From assembly GCA_018711275.1 (NCBI GenBank), contig DVIN01000050.1, positions 1 to 64,000 on the forward strand: 64,000 nt of DNA. The letters are read 5' to 3'. Positions 14,524 through 23,273 of the stretch are shown here, piece by piece. Under the pieces are notes generated by a model, which did no database searches, was not told the DNA's origin, and saw only the letters and a list, made by a program, of their open reading frames with translations. Source of the DNA: Candidatus Pullilachnospira intestinigallinarum (GTDB taxonomy: Bacteria > Bacillota > Clostridia > Lachnospirales > Lachnospiraceae). Made by a program: the position numbers and the translations under genes. Positions within the stretch are counted from its first letter, which is position 1. Every line of letters starts with the position of its first letter.

Positions 14524-17112
14524 ATGAACATCAGCAAATTTACGCAGAAGTCACTGCAGGCTGTTCAGGATCTGGAAAAGACCGCCTACCAGTTTGGAAA
14601 TCAGGAGGTGGAGCAGGAGCATCTGCTCTATAACCTGCTGCATCAGGACGACAGCCTGATTTTGAAGATGATTGAAAAAATGGAAATCAATAAAGAGCAT
14701 TTCCTGGATCGGGTGGATAAGGCCATCGAGGCCCGGGTAAAGGTATCCGGCGGTCAGGTTTACATGGGGCAGTATCTCAATAAGGCCCTGGTGAACGCGG
14801 AGGATGAAGCGAAGGCCATGGGAGATGAATACGTCTCCGTGGAACATCTGTTTCTGGCCATGCTGCGCTATCCCAGCCCGTCCATGAAAAAGCTGTTTCA
14901 GGAATATGGAATCACCAGAGAGCGTTTCCTGCAGGCCTTAAGTACCGTGCGGGGAAATCAGCGGGTGACCACGGATAATCCGGAAGCCACTTACGATACC
15001 CTGAACAAGTACGGCCAGGATCTGGTGGAAAAAGCCAGAGATCAGAAGCTGGATCCGGTGATCGGCCGTGACAGCGAGATTCGGAATGTGATCCGGATTC
15101 TGTCCCGGAAAACCAAGAATAATCCGGTCCTGATCGGTGAACCCGGCGTCGGAAAAACGGCCGTGGTGGAAGGTCTGGCCCAGCGGATTGTCCGCGGGGA
15201 TGTGCCGGAAGGGCTGAAGGATAAGACAATTTTCTCCCTGGACATGGGAGCCCTGGTGGCGGGAGCCAAGTACAGGGGCGAGTTTGAGGAACGTCTGAAG
15301 GCAGTGCTGGAGGAGGTCCGCAAAAGCGAAGGAAAGATTATTCTGTTCATTGATGAGCTGCATCTGATTGTGGGAGCCGGAAAGACCGACGGCGCCATGG
15401 ACGCGGGCAATATGCTGAAACCCATGCTGGCCAGAGGCGAACTGCACTGCATCGGCGCCACCACGCTGGATGAATACCGGCAGTATATCGAAAAGGATGC
15501 CGCTCTGGAGCGGCGTTTCCAGCCGGTACTGGTGGATGAACCCACGGTGGAGGATACGATTTCCATTCTCCGTGGACTGAAAGACCGTTACGAAGTATAT
15601 CACGGCGTCAAGATTACAGACGGCGCTCTGGTGGCGGCGGCTACGCTGTCCAACCGGTATATTTCCGACCGGTTTCTGCCGGATAAGGCCATCGACCTGG
15701 TGGATGAAGCCTGCGCGCTGATCAAGACGGAGATGGATTCTCTGCCTTCCGAGCTGGATGAACAGCAGCGGAAGATCATGCAGATGGAGATTGAGGAGGC
15801 GGCTCTGAAAAAGGAGACGGACCGGCTGAGTCGGGAGCGTCTGGAGGAGCTTCAGAAAGAGATGGCCGAGTATAAGGCCAGATTCGCCGAGCAGAAGGCC
15901 CAGTGGGAGAATGAAAAGCATTCGGTGGAGAAACTGTCCGCTCTGCGGGAGCAGATCGAAGATCTGAACCGGCAGATTCAGCTGGCCCAGCAGAAATACG
16001 ATCTGAATAAGGCGGCAGAACTGCAGTACGGAGAACTGCCGAAACTGCAGAAACAGCTGGAAGCGGAAGAAGAAAAGGTAAAGAATCAGGATCTTTCTCT
16101 GGTTCATGAGAGCGTGACGGATGAAGAAATCGCCCGGATTGTTTCCCGGTGGACCGGTATTCCGGTGGCAAAGCTGACGGAAGGCGAAAAGACCAAGATT
16201 CTGGGGATGGAGGATGTCCTGCACCGCCGTGTGGTGGGACAGGATGAAGCGGTGTCCAAGGTAACGGATGCGATCATCCGTTCCAAAGCAGGAATCAAGG
16301 ACCCCACCCGTCCCATCGGTTCCTTCCTGTTCCTGGGACCCACCGGCGTGGGTAAAACGGAGCTGGCCAAGACGCTGGCACAGACACTGTTTGACGATGA
16401 AAACAACATGGTGCGTATCGACATGAGCGAGTACATGGAGAAATACTCTGTGTCCCGGCTGATCGGAGCGCCTCCGGGATATGTGGGATACGAGGAGGGC
16501 GGACAGCTGACCGAGGCAGTCAGAAGAAAACCGTATTCCGTGGTACTGTTCGATGAAATCGAAAAAGCGCATCCGGACGTATTCAATGTCCTGCTTCAAG
16601 TACTGGATGACGGACGGATCACCGATTCTCAGGGCCGTACGGTGGACTTTAAAAATACCATCCTGATTATGACCTCCAATATCGGTTCTTCCTATCTGCT
16701 GGAAGGTATCCAGGAGGACGGCAGCATCAGCGAGGAGTGCGCGGATCTGGTACACAAGGACCTGCAGGCACATTTCCGTCCGGAGTTCTTAAACCGGCTG
16801 GATGAGATTATCATGTTCAAGCCGCTGACCAAGGAGAATATCGGAGCCATTGTGGATCTGTCCCTGGAGGAACTGAACCGGAGACTGGCGGATCAGGAAC
16901 TGAAGCTGGAACTGACGCCCGCGGCCAAGGATTTCGTCATCGAAGGCGGTTACGATCCGGTATACGGAGCCCGTCCGTTGAAACGTTATCTGCAGAAGAA
17001 TGTGGAGACGCTGGCGGCCAGGATGATTCTGGGCGGCCAGGTGGGCGAAGGAGACACCATTGTACTGGACGTGACAGACGGCGCGCTGACGGGAAGTGTC
17101 CGCAGAGGATAA
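14524..17112 (+). CDS. clpB: ATP-dependent disaggregase ClpB
   Basis: An 862-residue hexameric AAA+ chaperone that works with DnaK/DnaJ to resolubilise aggregates in the cytosol. The N-domain starts [19 protein letters not shown]. The first AAA module has Walker A GEPGVGKT. The coiled-coil M domain lies around residues 400-520. The second AAA module has [12 protein letters not shown] and Walker [15 protein letters not shown]. The C-terminal [12 protein letters not shown] region is typical. The M domain and the absence of ClpP-binding features distinguish it from ClpC/ClpA. The ATG at 14524 lies 7 bases after AGGAGG, and a GTG at 14518 overlaps that site. Heat control is suggested by the CIRCE-like operator. 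Confidence 0.97.
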   Translation: MNISKFTQKSLQAVQDLEKTAYQFGNQEVEQEHLLYNLLHQDDSLILKMIEKMEINKEHFLDRVDKAIEARVKVSGGQVYMGQYLNKALVNAEDEAKAMGDEYVSVEHLFLAMLRYPSPSMKKLFQEYGITRERFLQALSTVRGNQRVTTDNPEATYDTLNKYGQDLVEKARDQKLDPVIGRDSEIRNVIRILSRKTKNNPVLIGEPGVGKTAVVEGLAQRIVRGDVPEGLKDKTIFSLDMGALVAGAKYRGEFEERLKAVLEEVRKSEGKIILFIDELHLIVGAGKTDGAMDAGNMLKPMLARGELHCIGATTLDEYRQYIEKDAALERRFQPVLVDEPTVEDTISILRGLKDRYEVYHGVKITDGALVAAATLSNRYISDRFLPDKAIDLVDEACALIKTEMDSLPSELDEQQRKIMQMEIEEAALKKETDRLSRERLEELQKEMAEYKARFAEQKAQWENEKHSVEKLSALREQIEDLNRQIQLAQQKYDLNKAAELQYGELPKLQKQLEAEEEKVKNQDLSLVHESVTDEEIARIVSRWTGIPVAKLTEGEKTKILGMEDVLHRRVVGQDEAVSKVTDAIIRSKAGIKDPTRPIGSFLFLGPTGVGKTELAKTLAQTLFDDENNMVRIDMSEYMEKYSVSRLIGAPPGYVGYEEGGQLTEAVRRKPYSVVLFDEIEKAHPDVFNVLLQVLDDGRITDSQGRTVDFKNTILIMTSNIGSSYLLEGIQEDGSISEECADLVHKDLQAHFRPEFLNRLDEIIMFKPLTKENIGAIVDLSLEELNRRLADQELKLELTPAAKDFVIEGGYDPVYGARPLKRYLQKNVETLAARMILGGQVGEGDTIVLDVTDGALTGSVRRG

Positions 17113-17278
17113 GACTGCCGCGTAATGCCGGCGCATGGCGCCCCTTGCGGAACATGAAAGACAGTCCCTTTTCGGCGGATCTTTCAAATTACGGTTGAAA
17201 CCGTGAATTTCCTCTTGAGAAATGAGAAAGCCGGAGATATAATGATCTGGAAGCGGACGATAAGGAGGAGGAAGTCAC

Positions 17279-17452
17279 ATGATACCAAAGGATCCTGTGA
17301 TGCTGCTGAGCTATCTGAACACGCAGCTGAGGGATTTTTATCCGAGCCTGGAGGCCCTCTGCGAGGACAAACAGCTGAATCTGGCGGAAGTATGCAGCAG
17401 GCTGCAGGCCATTGATTATGAATATGACGGTAAACGCAATCAGTTTATCTGA
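17279..17452 (+). CDS. DUF4250 domain protein
   Basis: A 57-residue protein reading MIPKDPVMLLSYLNTQLRDF and later AIDYEYDGKRNQFI. That matches the DUF4250 family, which is small, cytosolic, common in Lachnospiraceae and of unknown function. AAGGAGGAGGAAGTCAC precedes the ATG at ideal spacing, and a terminator follows seven bases after the stop. It stands alone between clpB and the CmpB-like gene. Confidence 0.88.
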   Translation: MIPKDPVMLLSYLNTQLRDFYPSLEALCEDKQLNLAEVCSRLQAIDYEYDGKRNQFI

Positions 17453-17458
17453 AGAAAG

Positions 17459-17493
17459 ACGGAGCGGGGAGATTTCCCCGGCTCCGTTTTTTC
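17459..17493 (+). terminator. Terminator after the DUF4250 gene
   Basis: ACGGAGC plus GGGGA pair with TCCCC and GGCTCCGT, followed by six T residues. Confidence 0.9.
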
Positions 17494-17614
17494 ATAGTAA
17501 AAAAATAAAATCTTCATAAATTCTTTTGTTTTCCTTTTCCGGAAATAAAAGTTTCCGATTTATCCTTGAATCAGAAAGAAAAAGGGGAAACCTTTTAAGG
17601 AGGAGGGAAGCTTT

Positions 17615-18193
17615 ATGACGAGAAGGAGAGAAGAGACCTTATCATCTGTTACAATATTGATTCTGTTGTTTTTCGTTTTTTCCGTTGCCGGATGGCTGTG
17701 GGAAGTGGGCCTCCATCTGGTGCAGGACGGAGTTTTCGTGAAGCGTGGGGTGCTGTCAGGCCCCTGGCTTCCCATCTATGGGACGGGAGGAGTGCTGATC
17801 ATGCTGCTCCTGCACAGGTTTTTTGAAAAACCGATACAGCTGTTTTTCCTGATTATGGGAATGTGCGGTACGGTGGAATATGTGACCGGATGGTTCCTGG
17901 AAACGTATTTTCATACGAAATGGTGGGATTACAGTGATCTCACTTTCCAGATTCAGGGACGTGTCTGCCTGGCGGGTCTGCTGATATTCGGGGCAGGCGG
18001 CGTGGCATTTGTTTATCTGCTCAGACCCCGGCTGGAGAGACTGCTGGGAAAACTGAGTCTTCCCTCCAGGGAAATCCTCTGTATGGTGCTGGTGGGGATT
18101 TTTCTCATTGATCTGATCTGGTCCCTGCAGAATCCCAATCAGGGTGCGGGAATCACCACTCCGGTGCTGATCAACGCGCGGTCGCTTCCGTAA
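17615..18193 (+). CDS. CmpB-like putative ABC transporter permease (membrane protein)
   Basis: A 192-residue membrane protein with about five predicted helices. Conserved features are the VAGWLWEVGLH motif in the first helix, GPWLPIYGTGG, and a WWDYSD segment in the middle. That pattern belongs to the ABC_trans_CmpB family, whose real function is unknown despite the name. TTAAGGAGGAGGGAAGC precedes the ATG at 17615. No ATPase is adjacent. A terminator follows. Confidence 0.85.
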   Translation: MTRRREETLSSVTILILLFFVFSVAGWLWEVGLHLVQDGVFVKRGVLSGPWLPIYGTGGVLIMLLLHRFFEKPIQLFFLIMGMCGTVEYVTGWFLETYFHTKWWDYSDLTFQIQGRVCLAGLLIFGAGGVAFVYLLRPRLERLLGKLSLPSREILCMVLVGIFLIDLIWSLQNPNQGAGITTPVLINARSLP

Positions 18194-18214
18194 ATAAAGA
18201 ACAGAAATTTCGAT

Positions 18215-18255
18215 AAGGTTGTTCTGTGAAAAATTATCATGGGACAGCCTTTTTT
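18215..18255 (+). terminator. Terminator after the CmpB-like gene
   Basis: AAGGTTGTTCT pairs, with G-U pairs, with GGGACAGCCTT across a 15-base loop, followed by TTTTT. Confidence 0.7.
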
Positions 18256-18280
18256 GTCGAAAACTTCTGAAGAAAACGGG

Positions 18281-18309
18281 TTGACGGTCATGCAAAAAAA
18301 CGGTATACT
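18281..18309 (+). promoter_or_regulatory. Promoter of the MarR/Pxp cluster
   Basis: TTGACG (18281-18286) and TATACT (18304-18309) are 17 bases apart. A palindrome follows at the start site. Confidence 0.78.
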
Positions 18310-18318
18310 GAAATAAAG

Positions 18319-18330
18319 TTCAAATTTGAA
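18319..18330. promoter_or_regulatory. MarR-type operator palindrome
   Basis: TTCAAATTTGAA is a perfect 12-bp palindrome 10 bases after the -10 box. Its size and AT-rich character fit sites bound by MarR-family repressors, and the first gene of the transcript encodes one. Confidence 0.7.
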
Positions 18331-18356
18331 TTATCCAAAATGGGATGTGAAAGGTC

Positions 18357-18376
18357 CCTCTATGGCCATTCGGCCG
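18357..18376 (+). repeat. Leader repeat copy before the MarR gene
   Basis: CCTCTATGGCCATTCGGCCG differs in two of 20 positions from the copies before fhs (234-215) and pxpA (26206-26225). As there, an AAGGA-type ribosome binding site lies 10-15 bases downstream. Its ATG (18362) is in frame with the MarR gene, so an N-terminal extension MAIRPVSRER is possible. Confidence 0.65.
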
Positions 18377-18406
18377 GTATCCAGAGAAAGGAATTGTATA
18401 GAACCT

Positions 18407-18841
18407 ATGAAAGCTACGGACAGTATTGTTTTGCTGCGCAGTCTGGCGGAAGCCTACGAGACGGCCTGCAGGCCGATCTGCCATAAGATGAAGCTGTCGC
18501 AGACAGCATTTGATATTCTGATGTTTCTCGCCGCGAATCCCGGGTATAACACGGCAAAGGATATCTGCAGGATGCGGGGAGTCCGCCCCAATATGGTATC
18601 CTTTAATGTGGAGAGACTGGTGGAGGAGGGATATCTTGTGCGGCAGACAGTACCCGGTGATCGAAGAAAGATCCGGCTGCTGTGTACGAAGAAAGCACAG
18701 GAAATCGTTGAGGAGGGCCGACAGACGGCCAGCCGGTTTTACGATACGATTCTGGAAGGAATGACGGAGGAGGAGATTGCCAGATTTGAACAGGACATTA
18801 CACTCATCTGCCGTAATGCGGAGAAACTGAAAAACGGGTGA
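18407..18841 (+). CDS. MarR-family transcriptional regulator
   Basis: A 144-residue winged-helix regulator. The core has CHKMKLSQTAFDILMFLAA, recognition region ARD-like TAKDICRMRGVRPNMVSFNV, the wing LVRQTVPGDRRKIRLL and a C-terminal dimerisation helix. The ATG at 18407 is preferred (AAAGGA 14 bases upstream, somewhat long). ATG at 18362 lies in the leader repeat and is the alternative. It heads the Pxp cluster with 72 bases to the next gene. It probably represses the cluster and itself through the palindrome at 18319, with ligand unknown. Confidence 0.88.
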   Translation: MKATDSIVLLRSLAEAYETACRPICHKMKLSQTAFDILMFLAANPGYNTAKDICRMRGVRPNMVSFNVERLVEEGYLVRQTVPGDRRKIRLLCTKKAQEIVEEGRQTASRFYDTILEGMTEEEIARFEQDITLICRNAEKLKNG

Positions 18842-18913
18842 CAAGGTTTTGCGGCCGTACCGCCCGGAAGACCCCTGCGGGCATCGCCCCAGTCAATGAA
18901 ACGGAGTGAGTAG

Positions 18914-20446
18914 ATGACAGAAAAAAGAAGTAAAATGAAGGAGAAGCTGCAGGATAAGGCAGCGGAGACACTGCAGGCGGTGGTACCTATTCTGCTGATT
19001 GTACTGGTACTGTGTTTTACCATTGCCCCCATGGAGCCGGGAATTCTGCTGGCTTTTCTGATGGGCGCGGTGCTGCTGATTGTGGGAATGATCGGTTTCA
19101 CCTTCGGGGTGGATCTGGCAATGATTCCCATCGGTGAAAGTGTGGGTACCTGTATGACCCAGACAAAGAAACTCTGGCTGATGGTGGCCCTGAGTTTTAT
19201 TCTGGGATTTATTGTTACCATTTCGGAGCCTGATCTGCAGGTTCTGGCGGAACAGGTTCCTTCCGTTCCGAATATGATTCTGGTGTTGTCAGTGGCTTTT
19301 GGCGTGGGCCTCTTTCTGGTGGCGGCGCTGCTGCGAATGTTGTTTGGAATTACACTGGCCCATATGCTGATTGCACTGTATCTCATCGTGTTTGTGCTGG
19401 CGTTTTTTGTGCCGGGTGATTTTATCGCCGTGGCCTTTGACTCCGGAGGCGTAACCACAGGCCCCATGACGGTTCCCTTTATCATGGCGCTGGGTATCGG
19501 TATTTCCGCCATCCGAAATGACGAGCGGGCGGAGGACGACAGTTTCGGCCTGGTGGCCCTGTCTTCTGTGGGCCCCATCCTGTCGGTGCTGGTACTCAGC
19601 CTGATTTACAATCCGCAGAGTACCGCCTATGCGGCGGATCCCATCCCCAGTATTACCAATTCCGTGGAGCTGGCGATGCTTTTCGCCAGAGGACTTCCCC
19701 GGTATATGAAGGAGATCGCGGTGTCCCTGCTTCCCATTATTCTGTTTTTTGTGGCGTTTCAGCTGATTTTCCGAAGAATGAAAAAGAGGATGCTGATTAA
19801 AATTGCGGTGGGTATGATTTATACTTATGTGGGACTTGTACTGTTCCTCACCGGAGTGAATGTGGGCTTTATGCCTGCGGGAAATTATCTTGGACAGGTG
19901 ATCGCGGGAAATCCTTACCGGTGGATCATCGTTCCCATCGGTATGCTGATCGGATATTTTATTGTGCGGGCGGAGCCGGCGGTGATGGTGCTGACGCATC
20001 AGGTGGAAGAAATCACCTCCGGAACCATCACGGCGGGAGCTATGAGCCTGAGCCTGTCCGTGGGTGTGGCGGTCTCCCTGGGGCTTGCCATGATCCGGGT
20101 GCTGACGGGAATTTCCATTTTCTGGTTTCTGATTCCCGGCTATACGGTGGCGCTGGGCCTTACCTTCTTTGTACCGAAGATTTTTACCGCCATTGCCTTT
20201 GACTCCGGCGGCGTGGCCTCCGGTCCGATGACAGCCACGTTCCTTTTGTCCTTTGCCATGGGCGCCTGCACCAGTGTGGGAGGGAACATTGTTACGGATG
20301 CTTTCGGCGTGGTGGCCATGGTGGCCATGACGCCGCTGATCACCATTCAGATTCTCGGACTGGTATACCGGATCAGTTCCGGCAATGTGGAAGAAAAGCA
20401 GCAGCCAGCGGTTGTATCTGTTGACACGGAGATTATTGAGCTGTAA
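18914..20446 (+). CDS. DUF1538 integral membrane protein (putative transporter)
   Basis: A 510-residue protein with about 12-14 predicted transmembrane segments built from two homologous halves. Each half contains an AFDSGGV-xx-GPMT motif, with D176 in the first and D430 in the second. The preceding FVPGDFIAV and FVPKIFTAI segments also match. Internal duplication with a paired polar motif inside membrane segments is a transporter design, and DUF1538 has no established substrate to my knowledge. It follows the MarR gene and is followed after 13 bases by a tandem PII protein, then by Pxp genes, so uptake or export of 5-oxoproline or a related metabolite is a reasonable guess. GGAGTGAG precedes the ATG at 18914. 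Confidence 0.85.
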   Translation: MTEKRSKMKEKLQDKAAETLQAVVPILLIVLVLCFTIAPMEPGILLAFLMGAVLLIVGMIGFTFGVDLAMIPIGESVGTCMTQTKKLWLMVALSFILGFIVTISEPDLQVLAEQVPSVPNMILVLSVAFGVGLFLVAALLRMLFGITLAHMLIALYLIVFVLAFFVPGDFIAVAFDSGGVTTGPMTVPFIMALGIGISAIRNDERAEDDSFGLVALSSVGPILSVLVLSLIYNPQSTAYAADPIPSITNSVELAMLFARGLPRYMKEIAVSLLPIILFFVAFQLIFRRMKKRMLIKIAVGMIYTYVGLVLFLTGVNVGFMPAGNYLGQVIAGNPYRWIIVPIGMLIGYFIVRAEPAVMVLTHQVEEITSGTITAGAMSLSLSVGVAVSLGLAMIRVLTGISIFWFLIPGYTVALGLTFFVPKIFTAIAFDSGGVASGPMTATFLLSFAMGACTSVGGNIVTDAFGVVAMVAMTPLITIQILGLVYRISSGNVEEKQQPAVVSVDTEIIEL

Positions 20447-20459
20447 GGAGTAGAAGGAT

Positions 20460-21140
20460 ATGAGTACGTTATATATGATGATGACCATTACCAAGCGTTC
20501 CATGCAGCAGCGGCTGAAGGAGCTGTACAAAAGGAATGGCCTGGAAGTAACCTTCGGAACCCTGGCACGGGGGACAGCCAGCAATGAGATGCTGGATTTC
20601 TTCGGCCTGGAGGCCACGGAAAAGCTGATCCGACTGGCGATTGTGACGGACAGGATGTGGAGAAATATAAAGGCGGACCTTGAGCAGCAGATCCGGATTG
20701 ATGTGCCGGGAACCGGAATCGCCTTCCTGGTTCCGCTCTCCAGTGTGGGAGGAAAGAATGTGCTGCAGTTTCTGACGGACGGACAGAGCTTTGAGAAAGA
20801 AGAGGAAAGCGTTATGAAGAATACGGTATATGAGCTGATTGTTGTGATTTCCAACTATGGTCATATGGAAGAAATCATGGAAGCTGCCCGGGCAAAAGGG
20901 GCCGGCGGAGGAACCGTCATTCACGCCAAGGGGACGGGACTGGAAAAGGCTGAGAAATTTCTGGGAGTTTCCATTGTGGATGAAAAGGAAATCGCTTTTA
21001 TTGTCGCCAAGACTGCGGACAAAAAAGGAATTATGCAGTCCATTATGGAACATGCCGGACTGGGGAGCGCCGCCCGGGCAGTGGTATTCTCCATGCCGGT
21101 GACCGATACGGCCGGACTTCGCCTGCAGGAAGTGCAGTGA
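20460..21140 (+). CDS. Tandem PII (GlnB/GlnK-like) signalling protein
   Basis: A 226-residue cytosolic protein made of two PII-like domains. The first (about 1-108) is divergent. The second (about 118-226) has the clear PII pattern YELIVVISNYGHMEEIMEAA, the T-loop area GGGTVIHAKGTG and the B/C-loop KTADKKGIMQSIMEH. The uridylylated T-loop tyrosine of GlnB is not seen. PII proteins bind ATP/ADP and 2-oxoglutarate and gate transporters such as AmtB. The position directly after the DUF1538 gene (13 bases, AAGGAG site) suggests it regulates that membrane protein according to nitrogen or energy state. This is inference. Confidence 0.85.
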   Translation: MSTLYMMMTITKRSMQQRLKELYKRNGLEVTFGTLARGTASNEMLDFFGLEATEKLIRLAIVTDRMWRNIKADLEQQIRIDVPGTGIAFLVPLSSVGGKNVLQFLTDGQSFEKEEESVMKNTVYELIVVISNYGHMEEIMEAARAKGAGGGTVIHAKGTGLEKAEKFLGVSIVDEKEIAFIVAKTADKKGIMQSIMEHAGLGSAARAVVFSMPVTDTAGLRLQEVQ

Positions 21141-21181
21141 GAGAAGATAGAAATAAAATGACAGAAAGGAAGATATGAGAA

Positions 21182-22390
21182 ATGGAAAACAAGAAGAAAA
21201 AAAGCGGAGGGGTGCTGCTGGGCGCGGCATTTCTGATGGCTACATCCGCCATCGGCCCCGGATTTCTGACACAGACGGCACAGTTTACCGGAACGCTGCA
21301 TGGAAGCTTCGGATTTGTGATCCTGGTGTCCATCATTCTGGCGGCTATTGTGCAGCTGAATGTGTGGAGAGTGCTCTGCGTCTCCGGTATGCGGGGACAG
21401 GATGTGGCCAACAAGGTACTTCCGGGCCTGGGTTATGTGGTGGCATTCCTGGTGGTGGCCGGCGGCCTGGTGTTTAATATTGGAAATGTGGGCGGCGGCG
21501 CGCTGGGATTCAACACACTGCTGGGGATCCCGGATATGGCGGGCTACTTTCTGGCCGGCGGCGTGGCGATTGTGGTCTTTCTGCTGAAAAACGCCATGAA
21601 AGCCATGGACACGCTGACAAAGATTCTGGGCGGCATTATGATTGTGGTTATTTTTGTGGTAATCGTCATTGTGCGTCCGCCTCTGGGTACCGCGCTTCGG
21701 GAGACCGTGATGCCGCAGGCGCCTATGGATGATATTTTTACGGCGATCCTGACGCTGCTGGGCGGCACCGTGGGAGGTTACATCACCTTTGCGGGAGCAC
21801 ACCGCCTCATTGACGCGGGAATTACCAGGAAAGATAATCTGGGAGAGATTACAAAAAGTTCCGTGATGGGGATCGGCATTGCCACCATCGTCCGGGTATT
21901 TCTGTTTCTGGCAGTGCTGGGCGTGGTGGCCAAAGGAGCCGTCACCCTGGATTCTTCCAATCCGGCGGCGGATGCCTTCCGGCTGGGAGCAGGAGAGATT
22001 GGATACCGGTTCTTCGGTCTGGTGCTGCTGGCGGCGGCCATCACCTCCATTGTGGGATGCGCCTATACCTCTGTATCTTTCCTGAAAACCTTCCATCCCT
22101 TCATTGAAAAGAATGAGAACTGGTTTATTGTGGGATTCATTGCGGTCTGCACGGTGATTATGGCGGTTATCGGTCAGCCGGCGGCGCTGCTGGTGCTGGC
22201 GGGCGCGCTGAACGGACTGATCCTTCCCATCACACTGGGCGTTTGTCTGATTGCCTCCCAGAAAAAATCCATCATGGGAACTGATTACAGGCATCCCATC
22301 TGGCTGCTGATTCTGGGAATTGTGGTGGTAATCGCCGCCGCTTACCTGGGAATCACATCGCTGTCCGGTCTGGGTCAGCTGTTTGCGTAA
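21182..22390 (+). CDS. NRAMP-fold transporter without canonical metal-ligand motifs
   Basis: A 402-residue membrane protein with about 11 predicted helices, related to NRAMP divalent-metal transporters. It resembles the NRAMP-like protein encoded beside Bacillus pxp genes (YcsG). The helix-1 DPGN metal motif is replaced by GPGF (residues 25-28, in TSAIGPGFLTQTAQF), and the helix-6 MPH motif is replaced by FAGAH in GGYITFAGAHRLID. Without those ligands, metal transport is doubtful. A 5-oxoproline carrier role fits the neighbours. AGAAAGGA lies 12 bases before the ATG at 21182. It is 42 bases after the PII gene and 16 before pxpB. Confidence 0.85.
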   Translation: MENKKKKSGGVLLGAAFLMATSAIGPGFLTQTAQFTGTLHGSFGFVILVSIILAAIVQLNVWRVLCVSGMRGQDVANKVLPGLGYVVAFLVVAGGLVFNIGNVGGGALGFNTLLGIPDMAGYFLAGGVAIVVFLLKNAMKAMDTLTKILGGIMIVVIFVVIVIVRPPLGTALRETVMPQAPMDDIFTAILTLLGGTVGGYITFAGAHRLIDAGITRKDNLGEITKSSVMGIGIATIVRVFLFLAVLGVVAKGAVTLDSSNPAADAFRLGAGEIGYRFFGLVLLAAAITSIVGCAYTSVSFLKTFHPFIEKNENWFIVGFIAVCTVIMAVIGQPAALLVLAGALNGLILPITLGVCLIASQKKSIMGTDYRHPIWLLILGIVVVIAAAYLGITSLSGLGQLFA

Positions 22391-22405
22391 AACGGGAGAC
22401 GGAAT

Positions 22406-23128
22406 ATGGAGAAAACAAAGATCTATACAGCCGGGGACTCCTCGATTCTGATCGAGTTTGGCAAGGAAATTTCCCCGGAAATCAACAGCCGGATTACGGC
22501 GCTGGCGCATGTGTTGAAAGCGCAGCATATTGAGGGGGTGGTGGATCTGATCCCCGCCTTCTGCAGTCTGCTGATCAATTATGATCCGCGGGTGATCTCT
22601 TATGGAAGACTGAAAAGAAGAATGGAAAAACTTCTGAAGCTGGATATGCATGAAAGGGAGGAAAACTCCCGGATTTTCGAAATCCCTGTCTGCTATGGCG
22701 GGGAGTTCGGTCCGGATCTGGAATATATTGCCGAACATGCGCAGCTTACGCCCCAGGAGGTGATTGACATTCACTGTTCCAGGGACTATCGTATCTATAT
22801 GCTGGGATTTCTTCCGGGATTTTCCTACCTGGGCGGGCTGGACGAGCGGATCCATACCCCGAGACTTGCCAATCCCAGGATCCGGATCCCTGCGGGGAGC
22901 GTGGGAATCGGCGGATCCCAGACGGGAATTTATCCTCTGGATTCTCCGGGCGGCTGGCAGCTGCTGGGGATGACGCCGGTGAAAACCTATGATCCAAAGC
23001 GCAGTGTGCCGATCCTCTTTGAAGCGGGAGATTATATCCGTTTCCTGCCGGTGACCGAAGAAGCGTACAGGGAGATCAGCGAGCAGGTGAAGGCGGGGAC
23101 GTATACCTGCCGGGTTTGTCAGAGATAA
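22406..23128 (+). CDS. pxpB: 5-oxoprolinase subunit PxpB (KipI family)
   Basis: A 240-residue subunit of the prokaryotic ATP-dependent 5-oxoprolinase, which converts pyroglutamate to glutamate. Hallmarks are the N-terminal DSSILIEFGKEI, the central YRIYMLGFLPGFSYLGGLD and ARLANPRIRIPAGSVGIGG-type block, followed by QTGIYPLDSPGGWQLLG. This is the CT_C_D fold, homologous to one half of the carboxyltransferase domain of urea carboxylase. A role as a KipI-type kinase inhibitor is less likely given the operon. GGGAGACGG precedes the ATG. It is followed by a 145-base gap before pxpC. Confidence 0.94.
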   Translation: MEKTKIYTAGDSSILIEFGKEISPEINSRITALAHVLKAQHIEGVVDLIPAFCSLLINYDPRVISYGRLKRRMEKLLKLDMHEREENSRIFEIPVCYGGEFGPDLEYIAEHAQLTPQEVIDIHCSRDYRIYMLGFLPGFSYLGGLDERIHTPRLANPRIRIPAGSVGIGGSQTGIYPLDSPGGWQLLGMTPVKTYDPKRSVPILFEAGDYIRFLPVTEEAYREISEQVKAGTYTCRVCQR

Positions 23129-23273
23129 CCCGCGAAGCCGGAATTTCAGAAGTTCCGGATGCGGATATTGCCTGCGCTGCAGAAATATATTGGAAATGTT
23201 TTTTAGGAAACGATGTAACTGTCAATTTACAAGTCGTAAGTGACTGTACGATCAGGATATCAGGAGACATGAT

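Noticed and set aside
14938..16773. 611-codon antisense open frame inside clpB
   Set aside because: clpB is certain on the other strand. The frame has no start signal and no recognisable domain.
20921..22855. 644-codon open frame on the minus strand opposite the PII, NRAMP and pxpB genes
   Set aside because: The opposite strand carries clear gene families with ribosome binding sites. The antisense frame is His/Gln/Arg-rich with no family match, as expected from GC-biased third positions.
23234..23251. TCGTA-N8-TACGA inverted repeat between pxpB and pxpC as an operator
   Set aside because: Arms of five bases are expected by chance, and no promoter hexamers accompany it.
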